Of a stretch of 5,707 bases of DNA, positions 1 through 5,707 are shown piece by piece. The position numbers and the translations under genes are program-made. Positions within the stretch are counted from its first letter, which is position 1. Every line of letters starts with the position of its first letter. The notes beneath the pieces were generated by a model that was not told the DNA's origin, ran no database searches, and worked only from the letters and a program-made list of their open reading frames with translations. This DNA comes from Streptomyces violaceus. GTDB lineage: Bacteria; Actinomycetota; Actinomycetes; Streptomycetales; Streptomycetaceae. The DNA is taken from NCBI GenBank assembly GCA_000715635.1, contig KL569112.1, positions 31,209 to 36,915 of the forward strand. The letters are read 5' to 3'.

Positions 1-163
1 CGCCCAGCCGCTCCAGCTTCTGCGCGCTGCGGCCCGCGATCGCCCAGCGCAGCCCGTCCGGTGCGTGCGCGGCCAGATACTCCGCGGTGAGCGCTCCGGC
101 GAAACTGGTGGCTCCGAAGAGCACGATGTCGTACGGACGGTCCGTCCTGTTCAGCCTGCTCAT
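1..163 (-). CDS. Saccharopine dehydrogenase-like NAD(P)-binding protein (trans-acting enoyl reductase type), N-terminal part only
   Basis: The first 54 residues of a minus-strand gene are visible; the rest lies beyond base 1. The ATG at 163-161 follows an SD-like GAGGGG on the minus strand. After a short polar leader comes YDIVLFGATSFAG (residues 11-23), a beta strand followed by the glycine-rich turn of a Rossmann fold. WAIAGRS (40-46) follows, the second strand that usually contacts the NADP ribose or phosphate. This pattern is characteristic of the actinobacterial saccharopine dehydrogenase-like / trans-acting enoyl reductase family, whose members are usually about 390-420 residues. The family name does not imply lysine metabolism; characterised mycobacterial relatives reduce enoyl groups during lipid assembly. 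Substrate cannot be inferred from this fragment. It is divergent from the MmcQ-family gene. The fold assignment is secure; the specific role is not. Confidence 0.8.
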   Translation of the reverse strand, partial: MSRLNRTDRPYDIVLFGATSFAGALTAEYLAAHAPDGLRWAIAGRSAQKLERLG

Positions 164-255
164 GACACCCCTCGGTCGTGCAGCCCGTGCCGCTGTCGGT
201 GGCCGAGGCTAGCGTGAGGGGTGCGGAGCCCGACGACGAGCCCGGAGGAACGACG
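164..255. promoter_or_regulatory. Divergent intergenic region with weak promoter candidates
   Basis: This 92-bp gap separates two divergently transcribed genes and so should hold both their promoters. GCTAGC at 209-214 is a palindrome that gives a plausible -10 on either strand: TAGCGT at 210-215 for the plus strand and TAGCCT at 212-207 for the minus strand. No convincing -35 element is visible for either. GGAGGAA at 244-250 is the SD of the downstream plus-strand gene. An 8-bp inverted repeat (CACCCCTC 166-173, GAGGGGTG 216-223) overlaps the minus-strand ribosome binding site. Promoter placement is inference from position and weak matches. Confidence 0.35.
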
Positions 256-636
256 ATGGCCGTGCCCAGGAATGCCCTGAAGAAGTGGGAGAAAGTGCGC
301 GAGTTCGCGCTGGGGCTGCCGGGTGCCGTCGAGGAGTTCCCCTGGGGCGAGTCCGTCGCGAAGGTCAACAAGAAGGTGTTCGTCTTCCTCGGCGTCCAGG
401 ACGGCAGTTACCCCCTGGGTGTGACGGTGAAGCTCAGGGACGAGACGGCTCACGCCCACGCCCTGTCCAGCCCCGGCGCCGAGCCCGCCGGTTACGGACT
501 GGGAAAGGCCGGCTGGGTGAGCGTCCCCCTGGAGCCGCAGGGCGCCCCGGCCGCGGAGATGCTCTGCGACTGGGTGGAGGAGAGTTACCGGGTGATCGCA
601 CCGAAACGGCTGATAGCGGAACTGGACGGGGACTGA
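256..636 (+). CDS. MmcQ/YjbR family protein
   Basis: The product is a 126-residue cytoplasmic protein with no signal peptide or membrane segment. Features of the MmcQ/YjbR family (a CyaY-like alpha/beta fold) are visible. An N-terminal helix leads into LPGAVEEFPWGESVAKVNKK (21-40), followed by the strand VFVFLG (41-46). GYGLGKAGWVSV (80-91) comes next, and the C-terminal helix CDWVEESYRVIAPKRL (104-119) matches the usual WVxxSY...PK/RRL ending. Length is normal for the family. The start at 256 is chosen because GGAGGAA sits five bases upstream and family homology begins there. An in-frame ATG at 178 would add 26 residues of low-complexity sequence and lacks a comparable site. The family is often called DNA-binding, but biochemical function is poorly established. 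It has no obvious link to the beta-oxidation genes downstream. Confidence 0.9.
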   Translation: MAVPRNALKKWEKVREFALGLPGAVEEFPWGESVAKVNKKVFVFLGVQDGSYPLGVTVKLRDETAHAHALSSPGAEPAGYGLGKAGWVSVPLEPQGAPAAEMLCDWVEESYRVIAPKRLIAELDGD

Positions 637-652
637 CTCCGTCGGGCAGATT

Positions 653-666
653 ACTAAGCGCTTGCT
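653..666. promoter_or_regulatory. Palindromic operator candidate (AAGCGCTT core), TetR-type
   Basis: ACTAAGCGCTTGCT lies 11 bp upstream of the proposed -35. Its centre AAGCGCTT (656-663) is a perfect palindrome. From memory, the mycobacterial TetR-family repressor KstR2 recognises AnCAAGnnCTTGnT; this site agrees at nine of the ten specified positions (T instead of C at 655). KstR2 controls late sterol-ring catabolism through a CoA-thioester ligand. In this organism a related TetR regulator sensing an acyl-CoA is the more cautious reading. The regulator gene is not in the window. Binding is inferred from the motif and its location before a fatty-acid catabolic cluster. Confidence 0.5.
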
Positions 667-677
667 CTCTTCAGGTC

Positions 678-706
678 TTGTGCCGATCGGGACGCGTTCT
701 TAGCAT
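678..706 (+). promoter_or_regulatory. Promoter of the racemase-fadA-fadB cluster
   Basis: TTGTGC (678-683) and TAGCAT (701-706) are separated by exactly 17 bp. This fits the housekeeping-type Streptomyces pattern (TTGnnn, then TAGnnT). Transcription would be expected to begin around 712-714. It is the only convincing promoter seen before the three-gene cluster; the gaps inside the cluster are too short to hold another clear one. Assigned by sequence match only. Confidence 0.5.
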
Positions 707-711
707 CACTG

Positions 712-732
712 GTGTTACATCAGATGTGTCAC
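712..732. repeat. Imperfect 21-bp palindrome at the predicted transcription start
   Basis: GTGnnACAT-CAG-ATGTnnCAC: seven of nine symmetric base pairs match around a centre at 722. It begins at the predicted transcription start and ends 15 bases before the chosen ATG at 748. It could be a second operator or a small 5'-leader hairpin. A chance origin is possible, because the perfect arms are only four bases (717-720 and 724-727). Confidence 0.3.
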
Positions 733-747
733 AGCACTGGGGGCTGG

Positions 748-1893
748 ATGACCACGGCAAGGACGCCAGGACACGGCCCGCTCACCGGCGTGCGCGTCGT
801 CGAGCTGGCCGGCATCGGGCCCGGCCCGTTCGCCGCCATGCTCCTGGCCGACCTAGGGGCCGACGTCGTGCGCGTGGACCGCCCCGGCGGCCCCGGACTC
901 GCGATCGACCCGGCGTACGACGTCACCAACCGCAACAAGCGCTCGGTGGTCGTCGATCTGAAATCCCCGGACGGCCCCGACCACGTGCTGGACCTGGCCG
1001 CACGCGCCGACATCCTGGTCGAGGGCTACCGCCCCGGTGTCGCCGAGCGCCTGGGCGTCGGCCCCCAGGCCTGTCACGCCCGCAACCCGCGTCTCGTCTA
1101 CGGGCGGATGACCGGCTGGGGTCAGGACGGCCCGCTCGCCGAGCGCGCCGGGCACGACATCGCGTACATCGCCCCCACCGGCACGCTCGGCATGATCGGC
1201 CGGCCGGACGAGCCGCCGGCCGTCCCGGCCAACCTGCTCGGCGACTACGCGGGCGGCTCCCTGTACCTCGTCGTCGGCGTCCTGGCCGCCCTGAACCACG
1301 CGCGCGCGACCGGCACCGGCCAGGTCGTCGACGCCGCCATCGTCGACGGGGCCGCCCACCTCGCCACGATGATCCACGGCATGCTCGCCGCCGGCGGCTG
1401 GCAGGACCGCCGCGGGGCCAACCTCCTGGACGGCGGCTGCCCGTACTACGGGACGTACGAGACGGCCGACGGCCGGCACATGGCCGTCGGCGCGCTGGAG
1501 CCGCGGTTCTACGAGGAGTTCCTGACCCTCCTCGGCATCGAGGACCAGGCCACGGCCCGCAAGGACGTCACCCGGTGGGGTGAACTGCGGGAACAGATCG
1601 CGGTCCGCTTCAAGTCCCGGACGAGGGACGAGTGGACGGCCGTCTTCGCGGGCTCCGACGCGTGCGTGGCACCCGTCCTCTCCCTGCGCGAGGCCCCGCA
1701 CCACCCGCATCTCGCCGCCCGCGGCACCTTCACCGACCACGGCGGCATCACCCAGCCCGCCCCGTCCCCCCGTTTCTCCGCGACCCCGACCTCCGTCCGC
1801 ACCGGCCCGGCGCGGCCGGGCGCCGACACGGCGGACGTCGCCCGGGACTGGGACGTCCCCGGGCTCCTCACAGCGCCCCGAAACCCTCAGTGA
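748..1893 (+). CDS. CaiB/BaiF family protein, probable alpha-methylacyl-CoA racemase
   Basis: A 381-residue family III CoA-transferase fold protein. It opens with [20 protein letters not shown] (11-30) and [16 protein letters not shown] (31-46), the CoA-binding Rossmann half. Residues His136 (in AGHDIAY), Asp166 (in LLGDYAGG) and Glu251 (in ALEPRFY) stand at a constant offset of 10 from His126, Asp156 and Glu241. Those are the active-site residues I recall for Mycobacterium tuberculosis MCR, which supports racemase rather than CoA-transfer activity. Expected reaction: (2R)/(2S) epimerisation of 2-methylacyl-CoA in the cytoplasm, allowing branched acyl chains into beta-oxidation. The start at 748 puts the family homology close to the N-terminus; GGGGG at 739-743 is a weak SD. 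In-frame GTG 712 and ATG 724 are alternatives. The stop is 11 bp before fadA, which suggests co-transcription. Substrate is inferred; another CoA-transferase role is possible. Confidence 0.87.
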   Translation: MTTARTPGHGPLTGVRVVELAGIGPGPFAAMLLADLGADVVRVDRPGGPGLAIDPAYDVTNRNKRSVVVDLKSPDGPDHVLDLAARADILVEGYRPGVAERLGVGPQACHARNPRLVYGRMTGWGQDGPLAERAGHDIAYIAPTGTLGMIGRPDEPPAVPANLLGDYAGGSLYLVVGVLAALNHARATGTGQVVDAAIVDGAAHLATMIHGMLAAGGWQDRRGANLLDGGCPYYGTYETADGRHMAVGALEPRFYEEFLTLLGIEDQATARKDVTRWGELREQIAVRFKSRTRDEWTAVFAGSDACVAPVLSLREAPHHPHLAARGTFTDHGGITQPAPSPRFSATPTSVRTGPARPGADTADVARDWDVPGLLTAPRNPQ

Positions 1894-1904
1894 AAGGCCT
1901 CCTC

Positions 1905-3119
1905 GTGAGCACCGAAGCGTACGTGTACGACGCGATCCGCACCCCGCGCGGGCGCGGCAAGGCCAACGGCTCCCTGCACGGCACCAAGCCCATCGACCTG
2001 GTCGTCGGACTCATCCACGAGATCCGCGCCCGTTTCCCGGACCTCGACCCGGCCGCCGTCGACGACATCGTGCTCGGCGTCGTCGGCCCGGTCGGCGACC
2101 AGGGCTCGGACATCGCCCGGATCGCCGCCATCGCGGCGGGCCTGCCCGACACGGTGGCCGGTGTGCAGGAGAACCGCTTCTGTGCCTCGGGCCTTGAGGC
2201 CGTCAACCTGGCCGCCGCCAAGGTGCGTTCGGGCTGGGAGGACCTCGTCCTCGCCGGCGGTGTGGAGTCGATGTCCCGGGTGCCGATGGCCTCCGACGGC
2301 GGCGCCTGGTTCAACGACCCGATGACCAACCTCGACGTCAACTTCGTGCCGCAGGGCATCGGCGCCGACCTCATCGCCACCATCGAGGGCTTCAGCCGGC
2401 GGGACGTCGACGAGTACGCGGCCCTCTCCCAGGAGCGGGCCGCCACCGCCACGAAGGACGGCCGCTTCGAGAGGTCCGTCGTCCCGGTGAAGGACCGCAG
2501 CGGCCTCGTCGTCCTCGACCACGACGAGTTCCCGCGCCCCGGCACCACCGCCGACTCCCTGGCCAAGCTCAAGCCGTCCTTCGCCGACATCGGCGAACTC
2601 GGCGGCTTCGACGCGGTCGCGCTCCAGCAGTACCACTGGGTGGAGAAGATCGACCACGTCCACCACGCGGGCAACTCCTCCGGCATCGTGGACGGCGCCT
2701 CGCTCGTCGCGATCGGCTCCAAGGAGGTCGGCGAGCGCTACGGCCTCACGCCGCGTGCGCGGATCGTCTCCGCCGCCGTGTCCGGCTCCGAGCCCACCAT
2801 CATGCTCACCGGCCCCGCCCCCGCCACCCGCAAGGCCCTCGCCAAGGCCCAACTGACCATCGACGACATCGACCTCGTCGAGATCAACGAGGCGTTCGCG
2901 GCGGTCGTGCTGCGCTTCGTGAAGGACATGGGCCTGTCCCTGGACAAGGTCAACGTCAACGGCGGCGCGATCGCGCTGGGCCACCCCCTCGGCGCGACCG
3001 GCGCGATGATCCTCGGCACGCTCGTCGACGAGCTGGAGCGCCAGGACAAGCGCTACGGCCTCGCCACGCTGTGCGTGGGCGGCGGCATGGGCGTCGCCAC
3101 GATCGTCGAGCGCATCTGA
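1905..3119 (+). CDS. fadA: Acetyl-CoA C-acyltransferase (3-ketoacyl-CoA thiolase), FadA type
   Basis: A 404-residue thiolase catalysing CoA-dependent cleavage of 3-ketoacyl-CoA to acetyl-CoA and a chain shortened by two carbons. All catalytic elements are visible: nucleophilic Cys93 in [16 protein letters not shown] at 328-331, His360 in [15 protein letters not shown], and acid/base Cys390 in CVGGGMG. The N-terminal [13 protein letters not shown] and the loop [13 protein letters not shown] (253-265) are also typical. Length matches the degradative class, and synthetic thiolases are usually slightly shorter. GTG 1905 is chosen because GAAAGG (1892-1897) lies seven bases upstream. GTG 1890, overlapping the previous stop codon, is in frame but lacks a good SD and would add five residues. 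It precedes fadB by 35 bp, so the two proteins probably form the FadA-FadB complex. I recall an equivalent fadA-fadB pair in S. coelicolor (SCO6027/SCO6026), unverified here. Confidence 0.95.
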   Translation: MSTEAYVYDAIRTPRGRGKANGSLHGTKPIDLVVGLIHEIRARFPDLDPAAVDDIVLGVVGPVGDQGSDIARIAAIAAGLPDTVAGVQENRFCASGLEAVNLAAAKVRSGWEDLVLAGGVESMSRVPMASDGGAWFNDPMTNLDVNFVPQGIGADLIATIEGFSRRDVDEYAALSQERAATATKDGRFERSVVPVKDRSGLVVLDHDEFPRPGTTADSLAKLKPSFADIGELGGFDAVALQQYHWVEKIDHVHHAGNSSGIVDGASLVAIGSKEVGERYGLTPRARIVSAAVSGSEPTIMLTGPAPATRKALAKAQLTIDDIDLVEINEAFAAVVLRFVKDMGLSLDKVNVNGGAIALGHPLGATGAMILGTLVDELERQDKRYGLATLCVGGGMGVATIVERI

Positions 3120-3154
3120 CCACCTCCCAACGGATCACTACGGAGCATCTCCCC

Positions 3155-5119
3155 ATGAGCACTGAGTCCACCACCATCCGCTGGGAACAGGACCGCACCG
3201 GCCTCGTCACCCTCGTCATCGACGACCCGAACCAGTCGGCGAACACCATGAACCAGGCGTTCCGCGACTCGCTCGCCGCCGTCACCGACCGTCTGGAGGC
3301 CGAGAAGGACTCCATCCGGGGCGTCATCATCACCTCCGCCAAGAAGACCTTCTTCGCCGGCGGCGACCTGCGCGACCTGATCCGCGTCACCCCCGAGACG
3401 GCCCAGGAGCTGTTCGACGGCGGCATGGCGATCAAGCGGAACCTGCGCCGCATCGAGACCCTCGGCAAGCCCGTCGTCGCCGCGCTCAACGGCGCGGCCC
3501 TGGGGGGCGGTTACGAAATCGCCCTGGCCTGCCATCACCGCGTCGCGCTCGACGCGCCCGGCTCGAAGATCGGCTGCCCCGAGGTCACCCTCGGCCTGCT
3601 CCCCGGAGGCGGCGGCGTCGTCCGCACCGTCCGGCTGCTGGGCATCGCCGACGCCCTGCTGAAGGTCCTCCTCCAGGGCACCCAGTACAGCCCGCGCCGC
3701 GCCCAGGAGAACGGCCTCGTCGACGACGTGGCCGAAACCCAGGAGGAACTGCTCGCCAAGGCCCGCGCCTTCATCGACGCCAACCCGGAGGCCCAGCAGC
3801 CCTGGGACAAGCCGGGCTACCGGATCCCGGGCGGCACGCCCGCCAACCCCAAGTTCGCCGCGAACCTGCCCGCCTTCCCGGCCACCCTGCGCAAGCAGAC
3901 GGGCGGTGCCCCCTATCCGGCGCCGCGCAACATCCTCGCCGCCGCCGTCGAGGGCTCCCAGGTCGACTTCGAGACCGCCCAGGTCATCGAGGCCCGCTAC
4001 TTCGTGGACCTCGCGGCCGGGCAGACCTCGAAGAACATGATCCAGGCCTTCTTCTTCGACCTCCAGGCCGTCAACTCCGGCGCCAACCGCCCCAAGGGCG
4101 TCGAGCCCCGCAAGGTCCGCAAGGTCGCCGTCCTCGGCGCCGGCATGATGGGCGCGGGCATCGCCTACTCCTGCGCCCGCGCCGGCATCGACGTCGTCCT
4201 GAAGGACGTCTCCCTGGAGGCGGCCCTCAAGGGCAAGGGCTACTCCGAGAAGCTGTGCGCCAAGGCCGTCTCCAAGGGCCGTACGACCCAGCAGAAGGCG
4301 GACGCGCTGCTCGCCCGCATCACGCCCACCGCCGAGGCGCAGGACCTGGCCGGCTGCGACGCCGTCATCGAGGCCGTCTTCGAGGACACCTCCCTCAAGC
4401 ACAAGGTGTTCCAGGAGATCCAGAACGTCGTCGCGCCCGACGCGCTGCTCTGCTCCAACACCTCCACCCTCCCCATCACCGCACTCGCCGAGGGCGTCGA
4501 GCGCCAGACCGACTTCATCGGACTGCACTTCTTCTCGCCGGTCGACAAGATGCCGCTCGTCGAGATCATCAAGGGCGAGCGCACGGGCGAGGAGGCCCTG
4601 GCCCGCGCCTTCGACCTGGTCCGCCAGATCAACAAGACGCCGATCGTCGTCAACGACTCGCGCGGCTTCTTCACCTCCCGGGTCATCGGGCACTTCATCA
4701 ACGAGGGCGTCGCCATGGTCGGCGAGGGCATCGAGCCCGCGTCGGTCGAGCAGGCCGCCGCCCAGGCCGGCTACCCGGCCAAGGTGCTGTCCCTGATGGA
4801 CGAGCTGACGCTGACGCTGCCCCGCAAGATCCGGGGCGAGACGAAGCGCGCGGTGGAGGAGGCGGGCGGCACCTGGACGGCCCACCCGGCCGAGGCCGTC
4901 ATCGACCGCATGGTCGACGAGTTCGGCCGCACGGGCCGCAGCGGCGGCGCCGGCTTCTACGACTACGGCGACGACGGCAAGCGCGCCGGGCTGTGGCCGG
5001 GACTGCGCGAGCACTACACCAAGCCCGGCTATCAGATCCCGTTCGAGGACATGAAGGAGCGCATGCTCTTCTCCGAGGCGCTGGACACCGTCCGGCCTGT
5101 CTGGAGGAGGGCGTGCTGA
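3155..5119 (+). CDS. fadB: Fatty acid oxidation complex alpha subunit FadB (enoyl-CoA hydratase/3-hydroxyacyl-CoA dehydrogenase), frameshifted near its 3' end
   Basis: As read, 654 residues; the conserved frame breaks after Arg647 and ends with a foreign tail PVWRRAC. The N-terminal crotonase domain (about 10-200) has the oxyanion-hole segments FAGGDL (67-72) and ALGGGYE (115-121). Glu121 and Glu143 (CPEVTLGLLPGGGG) are the expected hydratase acids. The dehydrogenase NAD-binding domain begins at VAVLGAGMMGAGIA (324-337). It includes SNTSTLPI (434-441) and the catalytic pair His458 (GLHFFSP) and Glu470. The first C-terminal domain starts near NDSRGFFTSR (500-509). The ATG at 3155 follows CGGAG (3141-3145) with nine-base spacing. 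Removing two bases near 5096 would restore a 734-residue protein, near the usual actinobacterial length. The truncated form keeps both active sites but loses 87 residues of the C-terminal helical domain, so stability and pairing with FadA are doubtful. Confidence 0.9.
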   Translation: MSTESTTIRWEQDRTGLVTLVIDDPNQSANTMNQAFRDSLAAVTDRLEAEKDSIRGVIITSAKKTFFAGGDLRDLIRVTPETAQELFDGGMAIKRNLRRIETLGKPVVAALNGAALGGGYEIALACHHRVALDAPGSKIGCPEVTLGLLPGGGGVVRTVRLLGIADALLKVLLQGTQYSPRRAQENGLVDDVAETQEELLAKARAFIDANPEAQQPWDKPGYRIPGGTPANPKFAANLPAFPATLRKQTGGAPYPAPRNILAAAVEGSQVDFETAQVIEARYFVDLAAGQTSKNMIQAFFFDLQAVNSGANRPKGVEPRKVRKVAVLGAGMMGAGIAYSCARAGIDVVLKDVSLEAALKGKGYSEKLCAKAVSKGRTTQQKADALLARITPTAEAQDLAGCDAVIEAVFEDTSLKHKVFQEIQNVVAPDALLCSNTSTLPITALAEGVERQTDFIGLHFFSPVDKMPLVEIIKGERTGEEALARAFDLVRQINKTPIVVNDSRGFFTSRVIGHFINEGVAMVGEGIEPASVEQAAAQAGYPAKVLSLMDELTLTLPRKIRGETKRAVEEAGGTWTAHPAEAVIDRMVDEFGRTGRSGGAGFYDYGDDGKRAGLWPGLREHYTKPGYQIPFEDMKERMLFSEALDTVRPVWRRAC

Positions 5120-5361
5120 CCTCCGTCGCCGACGCCAACATCGGCTCGATCTTCGGCATCGGCTTCCCGGGCTGGACCGGCGGCGTGCTCCAGTACATCA
5201 ACGGCTACGACGGCGGCGCCGGGGCAGGTGTCGGCCTGCCCGGATTCGTGGCACGCGCGCGTGAACTCGCCGAGCGCTACGGCGACCGCTTCGCACCGCC
5301 CGCGCTGCTGGTGGACAAGGCGGAGAAGGGGGAGCGGTTCAGCGACTCAGCCCGGGGCTGA
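5098..5361 (+). pseudogene. fadB: Displaced C-terminal end of fadB, out of frame with the upstream part
   Basis: Starting at TGT 5098 the frame encodes 87 residues that continue FadB directly. CLEEGVLTSVADANIGSIFG is followed by IGFPGWTGGVLQYINGYDGG, the standard end of the second C-terminal dehydrogenase domain, and the frame stops at 5361. Upstream, the other frame reads ALDTVR to 5095, so the intended junction is clearly VR-CLEEG. The intervening CC at 5096-5097, or two equivalent bases nearby, is the apparent insertion. Codon use here keeps the strong G/C third-position bias, so the lesion is recent or artefactual. GTG 5113 with GGAGGAGG at 5103-5110 could start an 82-residue separate product. 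The alternative is that this is one intact gene and the sequence is wrong. Confidence 0.85.
5347..5361. repeat. 15-bp palindrome spanning the overlap of two convergent stop codons
   Basis: TCAGCCCGGGGCTGA is symmetric except for its central base. It coincides exactly with the overlap between the fadB C-terminal frame (TGA 5359-5361) and the minus-strand gene (TGA read at 5349-5347). It could form a hairpin with a six-bp stem and three-base loop in either transcript. No T-run follows on either strand, so an intrinsic terminator is only weakly supported. Confidence 0.35.
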
Positions 5362-5707
5362 CTCTTCCGGAGGCTCCGTGAGCCACTCGCCCAGCTCTTC
5401 CTTCAGCGACCGCTGAAAGGCCGTGAGGAGCGCCTGCACCACCAAGGGGTGCATGTGCGCCGACAGGGACCGCACGTCCCGGGCGTCACGCTCCGCCACC
5501 TCGCCCCGGAAGAGCTGGGAGAGTTCACGGGCCGCGGCGCGCGTGTGTTCGAGGAGAACCTTGCGCGCCGCGAAGATCGCCTCCTGAGAGAGCGGCACGC
5601 CCAGCAGCCCGACACCCAGCCGGAGCAGACCGAGGTCGGCTTCGTACCCGCCGTCCCCGGGCCGGACCACGCCCATCGCGACCAGCCGCTCGACGTCCTC
5701 GGCGCCG
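5347..5707 (-). CDS. Probable MerR-family transcriptional regulator, C-terminal part only
   Basis: The frame is open from the window edge to its stop at 5347, giving the last 119 residues; the start lies beyond 5707. The segment reads AEDVERLVAMGVVRPGDGGY, then EADLGLLRLGVGLLGVPLSQ, then a long amphipathic helix region (AIFAARKVLLEHTRAAAREL). It ends in an acidic, proline-containing tail. The pattern of a short two-strand element, then a helix with G-VPL, then a helical effector or dimerisation region resembles the C-terminal half of Streptomyces MerR regulators with a second helix-turn-helix-like module. The diagnostic N-terminal DNA-binding domain is outside the window, so this is a recognition by resemblance. 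The in-frame ATG at 5676 would make a 109-residue protein, but coding character continues upstream, so it is unlikely to be the start. It converges on and overlaps fadB by 15 bp. Whether it regulates the fad cluster cannot be told. Confidence 0.7.
   Translation of the reverse strand, partial: GAEDVERLVAMGVVRPGDGGYEADLGLLRLGVGLLGVPLSQEAIFAARKVLLEHTRAAARELSQLFRGEVAERDARDVRSLSAHMHPLVVQALLTAFQRSLKEELGEWLTEPPEESAPG

Noticed and set aside
178..255. An upstream start (ATG 178) for the MmcQ/YjbR gene
   Set aside because: The added 26 residues show no family similarity and no good SD precedes 178, whereas GGAGGAA is well placed before ATG 256.
637..747. A small gene or RNA gene in the gap before the racemase gene
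   Set aside because: No start codon with an SD and coding-type bias, and no tRNA-like fold, could be seen. The bases are better explained by a promoter and operator.
285..1583. A 432-codon plus-strand frame crossing the MmcQ gene, the promoter gap and the racemase gene
   Set aside because: The translation is Arg/Pro/Gly-rich without family similarity and is out of frame with two well-supported genes.
1887..2984. A 365-codon minus-strand frame opposite fadA
   Set aside because: It is composed largely of G, V, A, D, E and H repeats and lies against a thiolase with all catalytic residues present; codon bias supports only the plus strand.
3053..5014. A 653-codon open frame on the minus strand opposite fadB
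   Set aside because: Its product is a low-complexity run of G, A, V, D, L and E with no recognisable family. It mirrors the high-GC third positions of fadB, whose plus-strand product has intact catalytic motifs, so it is a shadow frame.
5090..5100. Programmed -1 ribosomal frameshifting as the explanation for the fadB frame break
   Set aside because: There is no X XXY YYZ slippery heptamer at the junction (bases read GTCCGGCCTGT). A -1 slip would also insert an extra residue (VRACLEEG) into the conserved VRCLEEG junction. A two-base insertion fits better.
1..5707. A mobile element, defence system or other novel multigene system
   Set aside because: No transposase, integrase, terminal repeats, CRISPR repeats or nuclease/helicase genes are present. 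Composition is uniform and the genes are ordinary metabolic and regulatory families.

Overview
This window looks like chromosomal DNA from Streptomyces or a close high-GC actinomycete. The evidence is strong G/C bias at third codon positions, GTG as well as ATG starts, GGAGG/GAAAGG-type Shine-Dalgarno (SD) sites, and gene families typical of Streptomyces. No RNA gene, insertion sequence, CRISPR array or phage gene was seen.

Layout. Bases 1-163 (minus strand) hold the first 54 codons of a saccharopine dehydrogenase-like NAD(P)-binding protein (trans-acting enoyl reductase type). It runs divergently from a complete MmcQ/YjbR-family gene at 256-636 (plus strand). A 111-bp gap (637-747) carries a credible promoter (TTGTGC-17 bp-TAGCAT) and a palindromic TetR-type operator candidate centred on AAGCGCTT. 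From there a three-gene plus-strand cluster begins: a CaiB/BaiF family protein resembling alpha-methylacyl-CoA racemase (748-1893), a FadA-type thiolase (1905-3119), and a FadB-type enoyl-CoA hydratase/3-hydroxyacyl-CoA dehydrogenase (from 3155). A minus-strand gene (5347-5707), probably a MerR-family regulator whose 5' end lies outside the window, converges on the end of fadB.

How the genes work together. FadB hydrates 2-enoyl-CoA and oxidises the 3-hydroxyacyl-CoA, and FadA cleaves the resulting 3-ketoacyl-CoA, so the pair is a beta-oxidation module. The racemase-like protein would let 2-methyl-branched acyl-CoAs enter beta-oxidation by interconverting (2R) and (2S) epimers. Close spacing (11 and 35 bp) and a single visible promoter suggest one transcript.

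The main anomaly is in fadB. The frame is broken near 5093-5098, apparently by two extra bases. The frame read from the start codon ends at 5119 after 654 residues. The conserved C-terminal 87 residues continue in another frame to 5361. This is either a sequencing/assembly error or a real, recent lesion. Otherwise the window is ordinary primary metabolism, and I do not see a previously undescribed system in it.
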